Shown: piece after piece, positions 26,289 to 33,420 of the stretch | Numbering within the stretch: position 1 is the first letter of the stretch | How the letters are laid out: the number at the start of each line of letters is the position of its first letter | Source of the DNA: Cryobacterium arcticum | GTDB lineage: Bacteria; Actinomycetota; Actinomycetes; Actinomycetales; Microbacteriaceae | Length of the DNA: 64,000 bases | Direction of reading: 5' to 3' | Assembly (NCBI RefSeq): GCF_003185895.1 | Contig: NZ_QHLY01000012.1 | Span: 372,001 to 436,000, forward strand | The notes under the pieces: model-generated | Databases searched by the model: none | Seen by the model: only the letters and a program-made list of their open reading frames with translations | Told to the model about the DNA's origin: nothing | Made by a program: the position numbers and the translations under genes

Positions 26289-26873
26289 ATGGGACGACTC
26301 GTGGTGCAACAATTCGTCACCGCCGACGGTTTCGCCGCCAACCTGGATGGGGAATTCACCGCCTACGAACTGCTCGATGGCGGCACCACCGAATTCGACA
26401 AGAGCCAGGCGGAGTGGCTGACCGGAGTGGATGCCATGGTGCTCGGCGCCACGACCTACCGGATGTTCGCCGGCTACTGGCCCACCGCCGAAGCCGCGAA
26501 TGAGATCATCGCCGCTCCGCTGAACGCCCTGCGCCGGCACGTCTTCTCCACCACCCTCAGCCATGCCCCGTGGGGCGACCTGCCGGCGGCCGCGCTGGAA
26601 TCCGGCGATGCCGTCGAAGCCATCCGCCGGATCAAGGACGAGACCGCGGGCATCGTGGTGCTCTGGGGCAGTCTCACCCTGAGCCGGGCGTTCTTCGCCG
26701 CCCACGAGGTGGACGAGGTGCGCCTGGTGGTGATGCCGGTCGTGATCGGGGCCGGCCTCGGTGCCTTCCCGCCCGGCACCGACCCAGTGGTGCTCGACCT
26801 GCTCGGGGCGGCGACCTACGACGACGGCCTCGTCGAACTGCGCTACGCCGTGCGGCCTCCGCCGGAGTGGTGA
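26289..26873 (+). CDS. Dihydrofolate reductase-like (RibD C-terminal domain) protein
   Basis: About 194 residues from MGRLVVQQF, preceded by GGAAGGG. A RibD_C/DHFR-like fold is shown by VVQQFVTADGFAA at the start, VDAMVLGATTYRMFAGYWP, GIVVLWGSLTLSRAFFAA (the nucleotide-binding GS-L strand) and VDEVRLVVMPVVIGAGLGAFP. Many actinobacteria carry several such stand-alone proteins with unknown reductase substrates. It is divergent from moeA and 65 bp upstream of moaD. Confidence 0.88.
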   Translation: MGRLVVQQFVTADGFAANLDGEFTAYELLDGGTTEFDKSQAEWLTGVDAMVLGATTYRMFAGYWPTAEAANEIIAAPLNALRRHVFSTTLSHAPWGDLPAAALESGDAVEAIRRIKDETAGIVVLWGSLTLSRAFFAAHEVDEVRLVVMPVVIGAGLGAFPPGTDPVVLDLLGAATYDDGLVELRYAVRPPPEW

Positions 26874-26938
26874 GCCGTCGTAGGCTGGACGCGGCGGCTG
26901 GTTGACACCGGCCGCGCCAGACGAGGAGTGCAATCAGG

Positions 26939-27178
26939 ATGCAGGTGCAGGTGCGTTACTTCGCCGCGGCGAAGGCCGCGACGGGTGTGGCAGAAGAGAC
27001 CAGGGTACTGCCGGCCGGGGCGACCATCGGCGCTTTCCTCGACGACCTCGGCAGCACGTCACCAGCGATGTTCGCGCGGTGCTCGTTCATCGTGAACGGC
27101 ACTGCGACGACCGACCGGGCCCGGGTGCTCACCGACGGTGACAGCCTCGACGTTCTGCCGCCGTTCGCCGGCGGCTGA
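26939..27178 (+). CDS. moaD: MoaD/ThiS family sulfur-carrier protein
   Basis: This 79-residue ubiquitin-fold protein begins QVQVRYFAAAKAATG and ends LPPFAGG; the terminal Gly-Gly is the site of adenylation and thiocarboxylation. It would be activated by the MoeB/MoeZ protein at 29109-30419 and pair with MoaE. GAGGAG precedes the ATG at about 10 nt. It is the only moa gene here on the plus strand. Confidence 0.92.
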   Translation: MQVQVRYFAAAKAATGVAEETRVLPAGATIGAFLDDLGSTSPAMFARCSFIVNGTATTDRARVLTDGDSLDVLPPFAGG

Positions 27179-27228
27179 CCCGCGCATCAGCCACGCCGGT
27201 ACGCCCCGTTGATCCGGTCCGCGCCCGG

Positions 27229-29016
27229 CTAGGGGGTCACCACGGCGAAGGCCGGATCCGGGCTGTCGAGCAGGCTCAACAGCCGGTCGAGCACCGCGTG
27301 GTCCCCGGTGGTGTCGGCGCCGGCGAACGAGCCGTGGGCCAGAGCCTCGGCCAGCCTGGCGCGGCTGATCCGCACCGTGAGGTCCGCGGGCTTCGGTTTC
27401 GCCACCGGTTGGTGCACCAGGGCGCCGTGGCTGAGTTCCATGGTGTACAACTCCCTGCTGTCGGTGATCATCCAGGTGATCACGAAGCTCTCGGCCCACG
27501 CCCGCGGCCCCACCACCCGGATGGCCAGGGTGTCGAACAGCTGGGTGACGGTGAGGGCGGCGAGCAGCCCGCCGGCAGCCAGGTCGGTGCGGCTCACGCC
27601 GTAGCGCAGCTCGTTCGCGCCGGTCAGGTAGGCGTTCCGCCAGGTGGCGTTCTCGGCCCCGTGTCCCAGCCGTTCCAGCCCGGTGGCCAGGAGCTCCCGT
27701 GCGGCGTCGTCGCCGGGGGCGGCGAACACAGCGTGGCTGGCCAGCTCTACGGCGAAGCGCAGGTCGCCGTTGTCGAGGTATCGCCTGGCGTGTTCGAGGG
27801 TGGCGCCGACGCCGCCGAACACCTCCACGTACCGGGTGGCGGCGGCGGTCGGCGGATGCTGCCACAGGTGCGCCGGGTTGCCGTCGTACCAGCCCAGGTA
27901 GCGCTGGTAAATCGCCTTGACGTTGTGGCTCACCGAGCCGTAGTACCCGCGGGCATGGTCGCGTGCCGCCAGCTCCGGCGGCAGCTCGAAGTCCTCCGCG
28001 ATCTCGCTGCCGGTGAGGCCCTGGTTCATCAGCCGCACGGTCTGGTCGTGCAGGTAGGCGTAGAGGTCGCGCTGCTCGGTGAGGAAGGTGACGATGTCCT
28101 CGGTTCCCCAGGTGGGCCAGTGGTGCGAGGCGAATTCCACCTCGGCATCGTGCGCAAACAGCTCGATCGCCTCGGCCAGGTAGCGTGACCACATCCGCGC
28201 ATCGCGCACCTGGGCGCCGCGCAGGGTGAGCAGGTTGTGCAGGGTGTGGGTGGCGTTCTCGGCCATGCAGAGCGCGCGATGCGCGGGAAAGTACAGGTTC
28301 ATCTCCGACGGGCATTCGGTGCCCGGAGTGAGCTGGAAGACGATGCGCACTCCGTCGAGCACTTCCTCCTGGCCGGTGCGGGTGATCTCCAGGGTGGGAG
28401 GGATCAGGCCGATGCTGCCGGTGGACGCCCCGGCACCGAGGCCGATGCCGACCCGGCCGACGGCGGTGCGGGCCAGCGGATGGCCGTCGTAATAGTAGCC
28501 GCGCCGGAACATCGCGGTTCCGGCATACACGTTCTCCGACACCGCGTTGTCGAGAAAGTGCTCGGGTGCGACGACGGGGATGTCGGCGTCGGCCTCCACC
28601 ACGCCGAGCACCCCGCCGAAGTGGTCGGCGTGCGCGTGGGTGTAGACGATCGCGGTGACCGGACGGTCGCCGCGGTGCCGGCGGTAGAGGGCCAGCGCGG
28701 CTTCCGCGGTCTCGGCGGAGATCAACGGGTCGATCACGATCACGCCGCGGTCGCCCTCCACGAAGGTCACGTTGGAGAGGTCGAAGCCGCGCACCTGGTA
28801 GATCCCGGTCGTGACCTCGTAGAGGCCGTGTCTGGCGGTCAGGGAGCTCTGCCGCCAGAGATGATCGTCGACGCTCTCCGAACCGTCACCGGCCAGGAAC
28901 GCGAGGGCATCCATGTCCCAGACGATCCGGCCGTCGGCGGCATGGATCACCATCGGATCAATGGTGCCGAGAAAGCCCCGGTCGGAGTTCTGCTCGTCGG
29001 AGTCGTCCTCAACCAT
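27229..29016 (-). CDS. Alkyl sulfatase-like MBL-fold hydrolase
   Basis: About 595 residues from MVEDDSDEQ (AGGG about 9 nt upstream); the longer open frame upstream is spurious. The class III sulfatase N-terminus IVWDMDALAFL is followed by the metallo-beta-lactamase motif YTHAHADHFGGVLG (about residues 122-135) and CPSEMNLYFPAHRALCMAEN. An alkyl-sulfatase dimerisation region (YGSVSHNVKAIYQRYLGWYDGNP) and a C-terminal SCP2-like domain complete the layout. Known relatives (SdsA1, BDS1) cleave medium-chain alkyl sulfates. No signal peptide is seen, so it appears cytoplasmic. It lies between moaD and moeZ with no evident functional link. Confidence 0.9.
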   Translation of the reverse strand: MVEDDSDEQNSDRGFLGTIDPMVIHAADGRIVWDMDALAFLAGDGSESVDDHLWRQSSLTARHGLYEVTTGIYQVRGFDLSNVTFVEGDRGVIVIDPLISAETAEAALALYRRHRGDRPVTAIVYTHAHADHFGGVLGVVEADADIPVVAPEHFLDNAVSENVYAGTAMFRRGYYYDGHPLARTAVGRVGIGLGAGASTGSIGLIPPTLEITRTGQEEVLDGVRIVFQLTPGTECPSEMNLYFPAHRALCMAENATHTLHNLLTLRGAQVRDARMWSRYLAEAIELFAHDAEVEFASHHWPTWGTEDIVTFLTEQRDLYAYLHDQTVRLMNQGLTGSEIAEDFELPPELAARDHARGYYGSVSHNVKAIYQRYLGWYDGNPAHLWQHPPTAAATRYVEVFGGVGATLEHARRYLDNGDLRFAVELASHAVFAAPGDDAARELLATGLERLGHGAENATWRNAYLTGANELRYGVSRTDLAAGGLLAALTVTQLFDTLAIRVVGPRAWAESFVITWMITDSRELYTMELSHGALVHQPVAKPKPADLTVRISRARLAEALAHGSFAGADTTGDHAVLDRLLSLLDSPDPAFAVVTP

Positions 29017-29108
29017 GATGATCACCCTGTCTGGCAGGCCGGGAAGGAGGCCCGTTGCGCACACCATATAACCGGCACGCGGTTTGTGGTGCTGGTGCTG
29101 CCGTCCGG

Positions 29109-30419
29109 TCAGTACCGGGGGAGCGCCGGTTCGACCTGGCGTACCCAGTCGTCGATGCCGCCGGCCAGGTGGGTCACATTCGACCAGCCGTTGTCGCGCA
29201 GCACTCCGCGGGCGTACTCGGAGCGGGTGCCGTGGTGGCAGTACAGGATGACCCGGTCGTCGGGGGCCATCACGGCGCGGGCCTGATCGGTGAGCAGCTG
29301 GGCCATCGGCACCAGCGCGGAGCCGTCGATGGCGACGATCTCGCGCTCCCACGGTTCCCGGATGTCGACGAGAACGAAGTCGGCGGCGCCCGCCCGCCGC
29401 GCGGCCAGCAGGGAGGCCAGCTCGGCCGAGGAGACCTCCTCGGCCGGCTCGGCGTTCTCCGCGGGCGCCGCTGCGGTCGCCGTGACCGGCGTCGGGTGGG
29501 GGTGCACCTGGTTGTGGCTGGTGTCGCGGGGTGGACCGGTCACAGACTCGGGCACGGCAGACTCGGGCACGGCTGACTCGGGCGCGGCTGACTCGGGCGC
29601 GGCTGACTCGGCGGAGGAGGCGGCGTCATCCGTCGGCGGCACGGTGCCCCCGGTCGGGGCGGCACCGTACGGCACCTCCCGCCAGGAGCCGTCGAGGCCG
29701 TCGTGCACGAGCAGCCGGCCGAACAGGGGCTCGCCGAAGCCCACGATGAGTTTGAGGGTCTCGGTGGCCATGGCCGCGCCGATGCCGGCGCAGACCGAAC
29801 CGAGCACGCCGGCGATCGCGCAGGTCTCGGCCTCGTCGGCGCCGGGGGTGGTGGGAAAGAGGTCCTCGAGCCGGGTGCCGCCGGCGGGGCCGTCGACCCA
29901 GAACACCGTGACCAGGCCGTCGAAACGCAGCACGGATCCCCAGACGTAGGGCTTGTGCAGCAGGGCGGCCGCGTCGTGGGCGAGGTGGCGGGTGGCGAAG
30001 TTGTCGGTGCCGTCGACCACGATGTCGTAGTCGGCCAGCAGGGTGAGCACGTTGGCGGCGGTGAGACGGGTCTGATGGGCAACGACCTCGATCAGCGGGT
30101 TGCGGGCGCGCAGGGCGGCCGCGGCGGCTTCGGCTTTGGGCTGGGCCAGGTCGTCCATGTCGTAGATCGTCTGGCGCTGCAGGTTGGACAACTCGACGCT
30201 GTCGGAATCGACGATGCCGATAGTGCCGACCCCCGCCGCGGCCAGGGCGGTGAGTACCGGGGAGCCCAGCCCGCCGGCACCGATCATCAGTACCCGGGCG
30301 GCGGCCAGCCGGCGCTGGCCGGTGTCGCCGATCTGGTCGAGGGCGATCTGGCGGGCATAGCGTTGGCGGTGGCCGGCGCTCAGCGGCGGCCCGGGCGAGA
30401 CGAGCGGAACGTGCGGCAT
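29109..30419 (-). CDS. MoeB/MoeZ-type adenylyltransferase with rhodanese domain
   Basis: This 436-residue protein has a ThiF/E1 domain (about 1-250) with YARQIALDQIG, MIGAGGLGSPVL and VVDGTDNFATRHLAHD. A ~70-residue Ala/Pro/Ser/Glu linker and a rhodanese domain (about 325-436) with active-site loop CHHGTRSE follow. It would adenylate and thiocarboxylate MoaD. The two CxxC pairs that bind structural zinc in MoeB are missing: the CYRC position reads TRLED, and the C-terminal CPxC position reads SWREVP. AGAAAGG precedes the ATG. It is divergent from sufS. Confidence 0.9.
   Translation of the reverse strand: MPHVPLVSPGPPLSAGHRQRYARQIALDQIGDTGQRRLAAARVLMIGAGGLGSPVLTALAAAGVGTIGIVDSDSVELSNLQRQTIYDMDDLAQPKAEAAAAALRARNPLIEVVAHQTRLTAANVLTLLADYDIVVDGTDNFATRHLAHDAAALLHKPYVWGSVLRFDGLVTVFWVDGPAGGTRLEDLFPTTPGADEAETCAIAGVLGSVCAGIGAAMATETLKLIVGFGEPLFGRLLVHDGLDGSWREVPYGAAPTGGTVPPTDDAASSAESAAPESAAPESAVPESAVPESVTGPPRDTSHNQVHPHPTPVTATAAAPAENAEPAEEVSSAELASLLAARRAGAADFVLVDIREPWEREIVAIDGSALVPMAQLLTDQARAVMAPDDRVILYCHHGTRSEYARGVLRDNGWSNVTHLAGGIDDWVRQVEPALPRY
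29545..29604. repeat. 15-bp tandem repeat in the MoeZ-like linker (4 copies)
   Basis: Four 15-bp units starting GACTCGGG encode the Ser-Ala-x-Pro-Glu pentapeptide linker (SAAPE and SAVPE) between the E1 and rhodanese domains. The units are in pairs differing by single bases, and a fifth copy is degenerate. Confidence 0.88.
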
Positions 30420-30526
30420 GACGGGCCTTTCTGCGGTGCTTCCAGCCTAAGCCTGTGCCGAGCGCAGCCGTCGTCATCATCGGTTGCGAACCTCGGTTCC
30501 GCCGGAACGGGGCGGTATCCTGAAGT

Positions 30527-31876
30527 ATGACGTTCGTTGCACCACCCTCCGCTCTCGCATCTGATCAGACACCGCGTGACCAGAAACCGCGTGCTGATCA
30601 AACGTTGAGCGCCGACGAGGTGCTGCGCATCCGCAACGACTTCCCGGTGCTGCACCAGCTGGTGAACGGGCATCCACTCAACTACCTCGACTCCGGCGCC
30701 ACCTCGCAGAACCCGATCAGCGTGATGGAAGCCGAGCAGGAGTACTACGAGCAACGCAATGCCGCCGTGCATCGCGGCGCGCACACCCTGGCGTTCGCCG
30801 CCACCGAAGTGTTCGAGGCCGCGCGAGCCACGGTCGCGACATTCGTCGGTGCCCCGGAGAATTCGATCGTCTGGACCTCCAACGCCACCGAGGGTGTGAA
30901 CCTGGTGTCGTACTCGTTCAGCAACGCGTCCCTCGGGCTCGGCGCCCCGGCATCCGCCCGGTTCAGACTGGGTGCGGGCGACGAGATCGTCGTCACCGAG
31001 ATGGAGCACCACTCCAACCTGATTCCGTGGCAGCAGCTGGCGCTCCGCACCGGGGCGACCCTGCGGTTCATTCCGGTGCTCGACGACGGCACCCTCGACC
31101 TGGCCGCGGCGGCGCAGATTGTGAACCCGCGCACCCGGCTGCTGGCCGTCACCCACGCCTCCAACGTGGTGGGCACCATCAACCCGATCGCCGAGCTCGT
31201 GCAGCTCGCTCACGCCGTCGACGCCCTGGTCTTCCTCGATGCCTGCCAGTCGGTGCCGCACCTGGCCATCGACCTGACCGCGCTCGACGTGGACTTCGCC
31301 GTCTTTTCCGGGCACAAGATGCTCGGCCCCACCGGCATCGGCGTGCTCTACGGCAAGGCCGAGTTGCTGGCCGACATGCCGCCGTTCCTCACCGGCGGCT
31401 CGATGATCACCACCGTCGATATGCAGACCGCCGAGTTCCTCGCCCCGCCGCAGCGGTTCGAGGCCGGCACCCAGCGCATCTCCCAGGCGCTCGCCCTGGC
31501 CTCCGCGGTCGACTACCTCGACCACACCGGTATGGGTCGCATCCGCGCCCGCGAGGCCGAGCTCGGCCGCCGGCTCGTCGAGGGCGTCACCTCCATCCCC
31601 GGCGTGCGCCTGCTCGGCCCCGGTGTCGGCGTCGAACGCATCGGCCTGGCCGCGGTGGATGTCGCGGGCGTGCACGCGCACGACGTGGGCCAGTTCCTCG
31701 ACGAGGCCGGCATCGCCGTGCGCGTCGGGCATCACTGCGCCCAACCGCTGCACCGCCGGCTGGGCGTCACCGCGTCCACCCGCGCCAGCACCTACCTGTA
31801 CACGACCGACGACGAGGTCGACCAGTTCCTGGCCGTGCTCGCCGAGGTCGCCCCGTTCTTCGGAGTGTCACGATGA
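30527..31876 (+). CDS. sufS: Type II cysteine desulfurase SufS
   Basis: This 449-residue PLP enzyme has NYLDSGATSQNP, VHRGAHTLAF, TSNATEGVN, ITHASN-type VTHASNVVGTIN, and FSGHKMLGPTGIGVLYG with the PLP Lys near residue 264. The active-site Cys lies in VRVGHHCAQPL near residue 405. It takes sulfur from cysteine for Fe-S assembly. The first ~25 residues form a polar leader. The stop overlaps the sufU start. The usual sufBCD genes are not next to it, which makes it a stand-alone pair beside the molybdenum cofactor genes. Confidence 0.95.
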   Translation: MTFVAPPSALASDQTPRDQKPRADQTLSADEVLRIRNDFPVLHQLVNGHPLNYLDSGATSQNPISVMEAEQEYYEQRNAAVHRGAHTLAFAATEVFEAARATVATFVGAPENSIVWTSNATEGVNLVSYSFSNASLGLGAPASARFRLGAGDEIVVTEMEHHSNLIPWQQLALRTGATLRFIPVLDDGTLDLAAAAQIVNPRTRLLAVTHASNVVGTINPIAELVQLAHAVDALVFLDACQSVPHLAIDLTALDVDFAVFSGHKMLGPTGIGVLYGKAELLADMPPFLTGGSMITTVDMQTAEFLAPPQRFEAGTQRISQALALASAVDYLDHTGMGRIRAREAELGRRLVEGVTSIPGVRLLGPGVGVERIGLAAVDVAGVHAHDVGQFLDEAGIAVRVGHHCAQPLHRRLGVTASTRASTYLYTTDDEVDQFLAVLAEVAPFFGVSR

Positions 31877-32361
31877 CCTCGTCCGCCATGCAGCAGCTCT
31901 ACCAGCAGATCATCCTCGACCACGCCAAGTCCGCCCACGGCGCCGTCCCCGAGCTGCCCACTCTCGACGCCGGCTCGGTCTCCGCAGCGGGTCTTCGCCA
32001 GGCGCAGTCCCACCAGGTGAACACCACCTGCGGCGACGAGGTCACCGTGCGCGTCGGCCTGACCGGTGCCGGCACGGACGCCGAGATCGACGAGTTCGCC
32101 TGGCGCGGCGCCGGCTGCTCGATCTCGATGGCGTCCGCATCCGTGCTCAACGACACCGTGCGCGGCACCAGCGTGGCCGAGTCCGAGGCCATGCTCAACC
32201 TCTTCCGTGAGATGCTGCGCTCCCGCGGCACCATCGAACCCGACGAAGAGGTGCTGGGCGACGCCGCCGCGTTCGCCGGGGTCTCGAAGTACCCGGCCCG
32301 GGTCAAGTGCGCGATGCTGCCCTGGGTGGCGTTCGAAGCGGCCCTGCTGCAGCTGCGCTGA
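31873..32361 (+). CDS. sufU: SufU-type iron-sulfur assembly protein / SufS sulfurtransferase partner
   Basis: About 162 residues from the ATG that overlaps the sufS stop; the long open frame upstream belongs to another reading frame of sufS. The three Cys typical of SufU lie in NTTCGDE, GAGCSISMASAS and VKCAMLPW, and the SufU-specific insertion precedes the last Cys. In firmicutes and actinobacteria SufU binds zinc and accepts sulfur from SufS. Confidence 0.94.
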   Translation: MTSSAMQQLYQQIILDHAKSAHGAVPELPTLDAGSVSAAGLRQAQSHQVNTTCGDEVTVRVGLTGAGTDAEIDEFAWRGAGCSISMASASVLNDTVRGTSVAESEAMLNLFREMLRSRGTIEPDEEVLGDAAAFAGVSKYPARVKCAMLPWVAFEAALLQLR

Positions 32362-32382
32362 CCCGCCCGGCGCCCCGGCCCC

Positions 32383-33312
32383 TCAGGCCAGCGAAACCGC
32401 GATCCGGTCGCGCAGGGCGCTGGTGGCCGCCACCCGGGGCAGGTGTCCGGCGCCGTCGAGGGCGTTGGCGATGGCGGGGCGGATGTCCACCTCCGGCCAC
32501 AGGGCCCGCAGGCCCTTTTCGAACCGCACGGCGATTTCCGGGGCGCGCAGCACCCCACCGATGCCGCAGACCACGGGGGAGGCCTGGTCGGCCTCGCCCA
32601 CCCGGCGCAGCCCGGTGGCGGCAGAGAGCACCAGTTCGGCGGCCGCACCGTCGCAGATGGCGGCGGCGACGGCATCCGTGCCGGCCAGCTCAGTGACCCG
32701 GCGGGAGTAGGCCGCGATGCGGCTCACCCGCAGCGGGTCGGCCTGCAGGTCGAGGTAGGCCAGTTCGAGGTCGGCGAACTCCTCGAGCATGAACGCGCTG
32801 AGTGCCGTCGCAGGTCCGCGGCCGTCGTAGGCGCGCATTCCCGCATCGAGGGCAGCCCGGCCGATCCAGTAGGCACTGCCGGCGTCACCGATCAGGTTGC
32901 CCCAGCCGTCGATGCGGGCCACGGCGGTCGCACCCACCGCGAGGGTGACCACGCCGGTGCCGGCGGCCACGACCACGCCGAGTTCGTCGCCCAGCGCGCC
33001 CAGGTAGCTGGTCACCGAGTCGTGCGCGAGGAAAACCTCGGTCACGCCGTGCGTCGCGCCCAGGGCACGAAGCTCGTTCGGGTCGGTCTCGGCCTGGGAG
33101 AACCCGGATATTCCGGCACTGACCGAACGGATGGGCCCCTCGGCCGACGCCGCGACCCGTGCCACCACCTCGCCGAGCTGCGGCACGAGAGCGCCGTCGG
33201 TGCGGATGCCGGCGAACTCGAACGAGACGGGCGTGCCGTCGCCGGTGTGCAGGAGCGCGCGGATGCCGGTCTGGCCGGCGTCGATGGTGAGCGAGCGGGG
33301 CTCAGCGCTCAT
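32383..33312 (-). CDS. N-acetylglucosamine kinase-like BadF/BcrA family ATPase
   Basis: This 309-residue ASKHA-fold protein has the phosphate 1 loop TIDAGQTGIRALL, VSAGISGFSQ, FLAHDSVTSYLGA, VVAAGTGVVTLAV and NLIGDAGSAYWIGRAAL (the conserved GDxGS-WIG block). Such proteins phosphorylate GlcNAc or related amino sugars. It lies just downstream of the beta-mannosidase on the same strand (108-bp gap), so N-glycan or chitin-derived sugar use is plausible. It converges on sufU. Confidence 0.85.
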   Translation of the reverse strand: MSAEPRSLTIDAGQTGIRALLHTGDGTPVSFEFAGIRTDGALVPQLGEVVARVAASAEGPIRSVSAGISGFSQAETDPNELRALGATHGVTEVFLAHDSVTSYLGALGDELGVVVAAGTGVVTLAVGATAVARIDGWGNLIGDAGSAYWIGRAALDAGMRAYDGRGPATALSAFMLEEFADLELAYLDLQADPLRVSRIAAYSRRVTELAGTDAVAAAICDGAAAELVLSAATGLRRVGEADQASPVVCGIGGVLRAPEIAVRFEKGLRALWPEVDIRPAIANALDGAGHLPRVAATSALRDRIAVSLA

Positions 33313-33420
33313 GGGGTGTCCAATCTGCGGGCTCGCGCCAGTGTGGGGCGCGAGCCGTGGTGGGAGCGGTAGCCGTTCGGTTCTGGACGGATGCCGCGGA
33401 GGGGCTCTGGGGCGAGTGGG

